From Aliibacillus thermotolerans (lineage in GTDB: Bacteria; Bacillota; Bacilli; Bacillales; Marinococcaceae), in NCBI RefSeq assembly GCF_027853235.1, contig NZ_WKJG01000083.1:1-64000 (forward strand): 64,000 nt of DNA, given 5' to 3'. Position 1 is the stretch's first letter, and every line of letters starts with the position of its first letter. Position numbers and translations under genes: made by a program. Positions 57,739 through 64,000 of the stretch are shown piece after piece. A model generated the notes under the pieces. The model saw nothing but the letters and a program-made list of their open reading frames with translations, was not told where the DNA came from and did not search any database.

Positions 57739-60071
57739 TTTATTTGACCGGTCATTTCTGTGGCTTTTTTCAGTTCATGTATATGGTTGTCTGAAAACGT
57801 CACTTGAATCGCGCCGTCCTCGTCACTACGATACACATTCACTCCGTTAGTTGCTAAAGTTTGCAGCGTTTCTTTATGGGGATGACCAAATCGATTGCAT
57901 CTCCCTACCGAAATGAAAGCAGCCACTGGTTGTAATTGTTGCACAAAGGAAGAAGTAGTGGACGTTCTACTTCCGTGATGACCCACTTTTAAAAATTCGG
58001 CACGGAGATGGGGATGATGTTGAAGCAGCATTTCTTCCACTTCTTCTTCTATATCTCCAGTAAATAACCAACCAACTCCACCTAATTCTGTATAAATGAC
58101 GATGGAACGTTGATTTCCCGGCGGCATATTCCTTTCCGGCCATAACACATGAAAAGAATATGAATCTTTTTTCCATCCCATCCCTTCCTTGACCCATTGA
58201 ATCGGGATATTTAAACCATTCACGTATTGAAGAAAATGACGCTCACCTTCTTTAAAAGTGTCTCCTGCTCCGTACAACAGTTCTTTGACCCGCATGTCAT
58301 GTAATACGGAATACAAGCCACCATAATGATCAAAATCCCCGTGAGTCACTACCACTTTATCGATGGTTCCAATACCGCGTGCTTTTAAATAAGAAACAAC
58401 GATGCTTTTGCCCGGATCATAAGGATTTTTTCTTTTTTGCCATTCTTCTTTCGCAAAAGGAAGCACTCCTCCTCCATCAATGACGTACACCGCTTTTCGG
58501 TACGGCAGTTCAATCACGATACTATCCCCTTGACCAACGTCTAAAACTGTCACCGTTCCATATTTATTGAAATACGGTGCAATCATTGTGCTTGTACATA
58601 CGAAAATCACCGCTATCGTAGGAGCAATCATTTTCTGTTTACGAATAGAAAAACGATCGAGTCGATACAGCCACCAGAAAATAGTGAAAGATAGCAGCCA
58701 AAGAAAAAAAGTATTCGGTTTACCAAAAACGAGATGAAACATGTGCCAAGAAGTTGCTTCTACTAAAAAACGATGAATTATTTCTATGAGAATATTAAAT
58801 GGTTGAGAGAACATTTTCATGATCGAAACATTCAAAAAAGAAAGGAAAAATAATAGAAAAACAACCGGCAAGATAAGAAATGCAATAACCGGAACAATGA
58901 TCAAATTGAGAACAAAACTCAGCAATGAAAATTCATAAAAATGATATAACAATACAGGAAATGCGGTTATTTGTGAAATCACCGTGACGAGCACCATTTG
59001 CGTCATTCTTGTTCTTTTGGCAAGAATGAAACGAGATAATAGTAAACTTCCACTAATTAAAAAAGATAATTGAAAGCCGACATGAAAAAGATAATAAGGA
59101 TGGATAAAGAGGAGAATTAACGCAATGTAGCAAAGAAGAGGGAAAGGAGGAATAGAGACGTTCATTTTTCGGAAAATGATATATAACATCACGACTGTTC
59201 CAGCCCTAATGACTGAAGGAGCAAATCCTGCAACAATCATATACAACGGTAAAATCCATAAAAGAATCGTCTCCGCCCTCTCCCGCATGATCCCAGAGCG
59301 AATAAGCCCAAAGAAAACGACTCCGCTGATCAATCCAACGTGAAGACCAGACACCGCCAAAATATGGATTAGACCGAGCTTTTGATAGGCCTCTTCAGTA
59401 TTGGCAGAAAGAAAATGTCTTTCACCAAAAATGAGTGCTCCAGCAATTCCTTTCATAGGTTCTTCGAAAAGAGTATCAAGTTTTTCTAACCCATAGTGAC
59501 GATATAATTTCACGAGGGTAAATAAATCAAAAGAGGAAGATTGCTGACAAGTGAGGTCCCGGATAGACGAGAGTTCAAACAGCCAATGAATACGGTTCAT
59601 TTTTAAGTACGTTGCATAATCAAAGTCATGGAAATTTACGGTGGAGGGAAGCGGTGATTTCAATTCACCACGTAAGACACAAGAAGAATGAGGGGTTATT
59701 TCACGCAATTGGGCGATTTCTTTTGCTTCATGAAGAAAAACGGTCACAAGAAGTTTTTCATCATAGGTCGTTTTTAATTCGAACTGAGCACGGTTTCCAT
59801 CTCGATAGGGACCATCAATGATTGAGCCGGCAAGGATATTTTCTTCCCCGCTCAATTTCGTGATATTCATCTTTTCTACCATGTCTGCCCGCATATAAAA
59901 AAGGAGAAAAACGAGGAGTAAAGAAAACATCAAATGCTTTTTCCTTCCGACGATGAATGTAAATAAAAGAAGGAACGCCGCAAAAGAAAGCGCTCCCGTT
60001 GAGAAGTCGGTAAGTGCGACACTTACTGCGGCAATTCCCCATCCGACGAATAAGAGTGGTTGTTGTTTCAC
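57723..60071 (-). CDS. comEC: DNA uptake channel protein ComEC
   Basis: About 782 residues. N-terminal membrane helices, an OB-like soluble part (~60-170), the Competence membrane domain (GIAGALIFGERHFL, ILAVSGLHVGLISG), and a C-terminal metallo-beta-lactamase domain (VLDVGQGDSIVI, VVTHGDFDHYGG, LKVGHHGSRTST). It should carry single-stranded DNA across the membrane. GTG at 60071 is chosen as start because GAAGGTGATT lies just upstream; in-frame ATGs at 60116 and 60089 lack a site and overlap comEB. Confidence 0.93.
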   Translation of the reverse strand: MKQQPLLFVGWGIAAVSVALTDFSTGALSFAAFLLLFTFIVGRKKHLMFSLLLVFLLFYMRADMVEKMNITKLSGEENILAGSIIDGPYRDGNRAQFELKTTYDEKLLVTVFLHEAKEIAQLREITPHSSCVLRGELKSPLPSTVNFHDFDYATYLKMNRIHWLFELSSIRDLTCQQSSSFDLFTLVKLYRHYGLEKLDTLFEEPMKGIAGALIFGERHFLSANTEEAYQKLGLIHILAVSGLHVGLISGVVFFGLIRSGIMRERAETILLWILPLYMIVAGFAPSVIRAGTVVMLYIIFRKMNVSIPPFPLLCYIALILLFIHPYYLFHVGFQLSFLISGSLLLSRFILAKRTRMTQMVLVTVISQITAFPVLLYHFYEFSLLSFVLNLIIVPVIAFLILPVVFLLFFLSFLNVSIMKMFSQPFNILIEIIHRFLVEATSWHMFHLVFGKPNTFFLWLLSFTIFWWLYRLDRFSIRKQKMIAPTIAVIFVCTSTMIAPYFNKYGTVTVLDVGQGDSIVIELPYRKAVYVIDGGGVLPFAKEEWQKRKNPYDPGKSIVVSYLKARGIGTIDKVVVTHGDFDHYGGLYSVLHDMRVKELLYGAGDTFKEGERHFLQYVNGLNIPIQWVKEGMGWKKDSYSFHVLWPERNMPPGNQRSIVIYTELGGVGWLFTGDIEEEVEEMLLQHHPHLRAEFLKVGHHGSRTSTTSSFVQQLQPVAAFISVGRCNRFGHPHKETLQTLATNGVNVYRSDEDGAIQVTFSDNHIHELKKATEMTGQIKKPCS

Positions 60072-60081
60072 ACAATCACCT

Positions 60082-60648
60082 TCACGCATTAGTGAATAAT
60101 TGATTCGCTCGCTCATGCAACTTTTTCATTTCTTCACTTGAAACACCAGCTTGTTCAAGCCGTTGCAGTAACTCTGATGTAAAAGAAAGTTTTTCTTCGT
60201 TTTTTATATCTAAGACGCCTTCTTCCAATATCACTTTTTCCGTCTGAATTCCTGCATCTTGAAAGAGCTCTTCAGCATAAGGATGGTTGTGATAATCCTT
60301 AGCATACGACACTTTTTTAATGCCGCTTTGGATGATTGATTTTGTACAATGGACACACGGAAAATGGGTCACATACATCTCTGCCCCTTCTGTCGAAACA
60401 CCGAATTTCGCACATTGCAATAGCGCATTCATTTCGGCATGGATCGTTCGTATACAATGGTTATCTACTACGTAACAACCGGCGTCGGTACAATGCTCTC
60501 CTCCAGAAATCGAGCCATTATAGCCACCGGCGATAATGCGATTACTTCGAACAATCGTTGCTCCAACGGCAAGACGAGGACAAGTGCTTCGGAGAGCTAA
60601 TAAGTGACTTTGAGCCATAAAGTACTGATCCCAAGAGAGCCGTTCCAT
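60082..60648 (-). CDS. comEB: dCMP deaminase ComEB
   Basis: A 188-residue zinc deaminase converting dCMP to dUMP. Motifs are HAEMNALLQCA (catalytic Glu) and FPCVHCTKSI (zinc cysteines), after YNGSISGGEHC. In the comE locus ComEB is not strictly needed for transformation in B. subtilis. Here the gene is separated from comEA by a metY-type gene. AGTAGGTGG precedes the ATG. Confidence 0.93.
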   Translation of the reverse strand: MERLSWDQYFMAQSHLLALRSTCPRLAVGATIVRSNRIIAGGYNGSISGGEHCTDAGCYVVDNHCIRTIHAEMNALLQCAKFGVSTEGAEMYVTHFPCVHCTKSIIQSGIKKVSYAKDYHNHPYAEELFQDAGIQTEKVILEEGVLDIKNEEKLSFTSELLQRLEQAGVSSEEMKKLHERANQLFTNA

Positions 60649-60669
60649 AGATGACCACCTACTTTCTTG

Positions 60670-62016
<1,347 letters not shown>

Positions 62017-62022
62017 CTAAAA

Positions 62023-62631
62023 TTAACGAACGGTGACTAAATCTTGTAATTGTTCAAACGATTTCTCTCCAATTCCTGACACTTGTTTAATTTCTTCAGG
62101 CGACTGAAAAAGTCCGTGTTCTTCTCGGTAGCGAATAATTGCTTCTGCTTTCGCTGGTCCGATACCAGGTAATGTCTCTAGTTCTGTTTGATCCGCGCGA
62201 TTCAAATCTACTTTCTCTCCTTCTTTGTCCCCTCCTCCTGCAAATTCCACCTCTTCTCCTTCTTTCGGAACATAAATGACCATTTCGTCATACAATCGTT
62301 CTGCTAAGTTCACGCCATTCTCTTCGCCTTGCGCGTTGATCCCACCAGCCATTTCAATGGCATCTTTTACTCGATCTCCTTCTGTTAATTCGTATACCCC
62401 GGGGTTTTTTACTTCCCCTTTTACATCTACTATGACCACTGTTTCTTTTTGCTCGGAGGCTTCAGAGGCGGAGTTATCCATCAATTCTTCTTCCTTTTCC
62501 GTTAACAATAACGCTTCTATTTCTGTCTCTTGATGATTTTTCAATGGAAATGGGACGAATAAAAATACGATAAATAGCACAACTGCTACTCCGCCAATAA
62601 GCCATTTTGGCTCTTTCCAAATAGAGTGCAT
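62023..62631 (-). CDS. comEA: Competence DNA receptor ComEA
   Basis: A 202-residue membrane-anchored DNA-binding protein. One helix (residues ~10-28) is followed by an acidic linker, a SLBB domain (VVDVKGEVKNPGVYELTEGD), a linker and a helix-hairpin-helix tail (LNRADQTELETLPGIGPAKA, IKQVSGIGEKSFEQL). It captures DNA outside the cell and hands it to ComEC. It is divergent from comER. Confidence 0.93.
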   Translation of the reverse strand: MHSIWKEPKWLIGGVAVVLFIVFLFVPFPLKNHQETEIEALLLTEKEEELMDNSASEASEQKETVVIVDVKGEVKNPGVYELTEGDRVKDAIEMAGGINAQGEENGVNLAERLYDEMVIYVPKEGEEVEFAGGGDKEGEKVDLNRADQTELETLPGIGPAKAEAIIRYREEHGLFQSPEEIKQVSGIGEKSFEQLQDLVTVR

Positions 62632-62731
62632 GTCTATCCCCTCTTTCTTTTTGTGACATGTTTATTCCATTGCAATCATATACTTCAGGAGAAAGAAATT
62701 TTTATCAGTGAAGATTAGGGAGGTGAAGGGT

Positions 62732-63553
62732 ATGGAAAAAGTAGGGATATTAGGAACAGGAAATATGGGAGGCATGCTTCTTGAAACAATGATTGAACAT
62801 GGAAAAATCAATGAAACGAATCTCTATGTGTATAATCGCACACCATCCCGGAATGAAGCCATTCGTGAGCGATTCCCACAAGTTCATCTCGCCTCCGACA
62901 TCCCATCATTTCTAAAACAAGTAGATACTGTGTTTATTTGCGTTCGGCCAGGTCAATATAAGGATATTATCGATGATTTACACTGGTCGCTTACGGAACA
63001 TCATATTGTCGCAACCATTACTAGTCCGGTTCGTTTAGAAGATTTAGAAGAACTGCCGGCTCGGCGGATTGTGCGCACCGTTCCGAGTATCGTCAATCGA
63101 ACAGGAAAAGGACCAATGTTATTAACATTCGGTCATCGGTGGACGGAAGAAGAAAAGCAGTCATTTACCATTTGGCTCGATCAATTTGCTGAACCAATTC
63201 CCATTGACGATACGATATTACGCGTCTCCAGTGATATTGTGAGTTGCGGACCAGCCTTCATCAGTTTTCTGTTACAAAAGCTGATTGAAGCAGCAGCCAA
63301 AGAAACAGACATTTCAAGTGAAACAGCCACCAAGCTAACGGAAACAATGATGATTTCCTATGGAGAGTTACTAAGACAAGAGTACTATACATTGAGGAGT
63401 TTAACGGAAAAAGTAAATGTACCCGGCGGGATTACAGGAGAAGGATTGCAAGTGTTAGACAAATATACAGAAGAGATGTTCGAGGAAGTCTTTCGTGAAA
63501 CACATAAGAAATTTGCTGCAGATCAAAAAGAAATGAAAAGATTGTTATGTTAA
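62732..63553 (+). CDS. comER: ComER-like pyrroline-5-carboxylate reductase family protein
   Basis: A 273-residue protein with N-terminal Rossmann motif GILGTGNMGGML and the ProC-like dimer domain (SCGPAFISFLL; GLQVLDKYTEEM). ComER is encoded divergently from comEA in Bacillus and the same arrangement is seen here. Proline synthesis is unlikely to be its main role; a sporulation or biofilm link has been suggested for Bacillus. The start at 62732 follows GGGAGGTGAAG. Confidence 0.9.
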   Translation: MEKVGILGTGNMGGMLLETMIEHGKINETNLYVYNRTPSRNEAIRERFPQVHLASDIPSFLKQVDTVFICVRPGQYKDIIDDLHWSLTEHHIVATITSPVRLEDLEELPARRIVRTVPSIVNRTGKGPMLLTFGHRWTEEEKQSFTIWLDQFAEPIPIDDTILRVSSDIVSCGPAFISFLLQKLIEAAAKETDISSETATKLTETMMISYGELLRQEYYTLRSLTEKVNVPGGITGEGLQVLDKYTEEMFEEVFRETHKKFAADQKEMKRLLC

Positions 63554-63569
63554 GAGAGGAAGAAAATCT

Positions 63570-63604
63570 GCTGATGGCAAACACTCCAACGTGCAACCAT
63601 CAGC
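63570..63604. terminator. Hairpin between comER and yqeM
   Basis: GCTGATGG (63570-63577) pairs with CCATCAGC (63597-63604). It lies 17 bases after the comER stop; the minus side is followed by AGATTTTCTT. It probably ends one or both convergent genes. Confidence 0.55.
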
Positions 63605-63679
63605 CCCTTTCTATTTCCTGGCTGTATTATACCATACGACATCAAAGAGAGACAGAGGAAATATGATTTTAAACAGCAA

Positions 63680-64000
63680 TTATAATTTCTTTGCGACAAA
63701 AAAGAGGCGCTCACTATGAGGTTTTGGTGGAAGCCATGTGAAATCAGCGTACGTACCAAGGGTGTCAAAATGTTCTAAATGCAACAGCTCTTGATATGTG
63801 TCAATGGAAAAAGTTCTTTGCTGATGCACTTCAAAAAAGCGTTCATAAAAGGATGGTTCTCGTTCGAAAAATAAAGTGAGTTCTTGTAATACTTCTCCTT
63901 TTCTTGTGGTTGGGAAAATATTCCATATGTATGCAACATGTTCTCGGTCTTCCGCGAAAGAAAAACCGTGAAGGATTTCTTCTACATAATGAACAGAGTG
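63680..64000 (-). CDS. yqeM: YqeM-like SAM methyltransferase, 3' end
   Basis: A gene cut by the window edge; the last 106 residues are present in an open frame ending RLFFVAKKL and TAA at 63680-63682. Segments ADFTWLPPKPHSERLFFVAKK and FFEVHQQRTFSIDTYQELL fit the C-terminal half of class I methyltransferases of the YqeM type, which follow comER in Bacillus. The SAM-binding motifs lie outside the window, so this assignment rests on gene order and the C-terminal pattern. Confidence 0.75.
   Translation of the reverse strand, partial: HSVHYVEEILHGFSFAEDREHVAYIWNIFPTTRKGEVLQELTLFFEREPSFYERFFEVHQQRTFSIDTYQELLHLEHFDTLGTYADFTWLPPKPHSERLFFVAKKL

Overview
The window comes from a low-to-moderate G+C, endospore-forming, competence-capable member of the Bacillaceae. 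The evidence is gene order: from 5.2 kb to the right end it follows the Bacillus subtilis yqgB-to-yqeM chromosome segment almost gene for gene, read mostly on the minus strand. Sporulation genes (yqfC, yqfD, spoIIP, gpr), the comE genes, a CIRCE/hrcA heat-shock operon and a glycyl T-box all fit this. I cannot name the species.

Layout. 1-1.1 kb: decayed remains of a capsule-type tyrosine kinase pair (cpsC/cpsD-like) and AT-rich spacer. 1.1-2.8 kb: a minus-strand tRNA operon (Asn, Met, His, Ile2, Ser) interrupted by a tandem array of ~163-bp repeats that each carry the 5' end of tRNA-Ile2. 2.8-3.4 kb: a repeat element built from 52-bp units. 3.4-9.6 kb: Na/Pi cotransporter-like protein, DUF1189 protein, short NfeD, DUF1002 protein, yqfZ-like LysM protein, ispG. 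9.6-13 kb: yqfX and a zinc operon znuC-permease-permease-zur behind a Zur box. 13.1-22.1 kb: orphan histidine kinase, yqfT, nfo, cshB, yqfQ, ispH, nif3/yqfO, trmK, cccA and an unknown membrane protein. 22.2-32.8 kb: dnaG-rpoD, ccpN-yqfL, T-box glyQS, recO, yqzL, era, cdd. 32.8-40 kb: dgkA, ybeY, phoH, yqfD, yqfC, a second 52-bp repeat block, then floA/nfeD and rpsU. 40.2-52 kb: deoC, mtaB, rsmE, prmA and the hrcA-grpE-dnaK-dnaJ cluster, hemW, lepA. 52-57.7 kb: yqxA, spoIIP, a third 52-bp repeat element, gpr, rpsT, holA, yqzM. 57.7-64 kb: comEC, comEB, a metY-type gene, comEA, comER and the 3' end of a yqeM-like methyltransferase.

How the genes work together. Most encode housekeeping information processing: primase and vegetative sigma factor, tRNA and rRNA modification, glycine charging, chaperones, ribosome-associated GTPases. 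IspG and IspH carry out the last two steps of the MEP isoprenoid pathway. The znu/zur block is a self-contained zinc uptake and repression unit without its own binding protein. CcpN with YqfL controls gluconeogenesis and PPDK. ComEA/EB/EC (with ComER) serve DNA uptake.

The most unusual material is non-coding. One is a family of mobile-looking elements with GCTGTCY-type imperfect inverted ends and an exact 52-bp internal period: two copies in opposite orientation 51 kb apart differ by six whole units, and a third is decayed. The other is the tRNA-5'-half tandem array with a 491-bp higher-order duplication. Relative to B. subtilis the expected yqfF (pgpH) and yqeY genes are missing from their usual places, and a sulfhydrylase gene sits inside comE.
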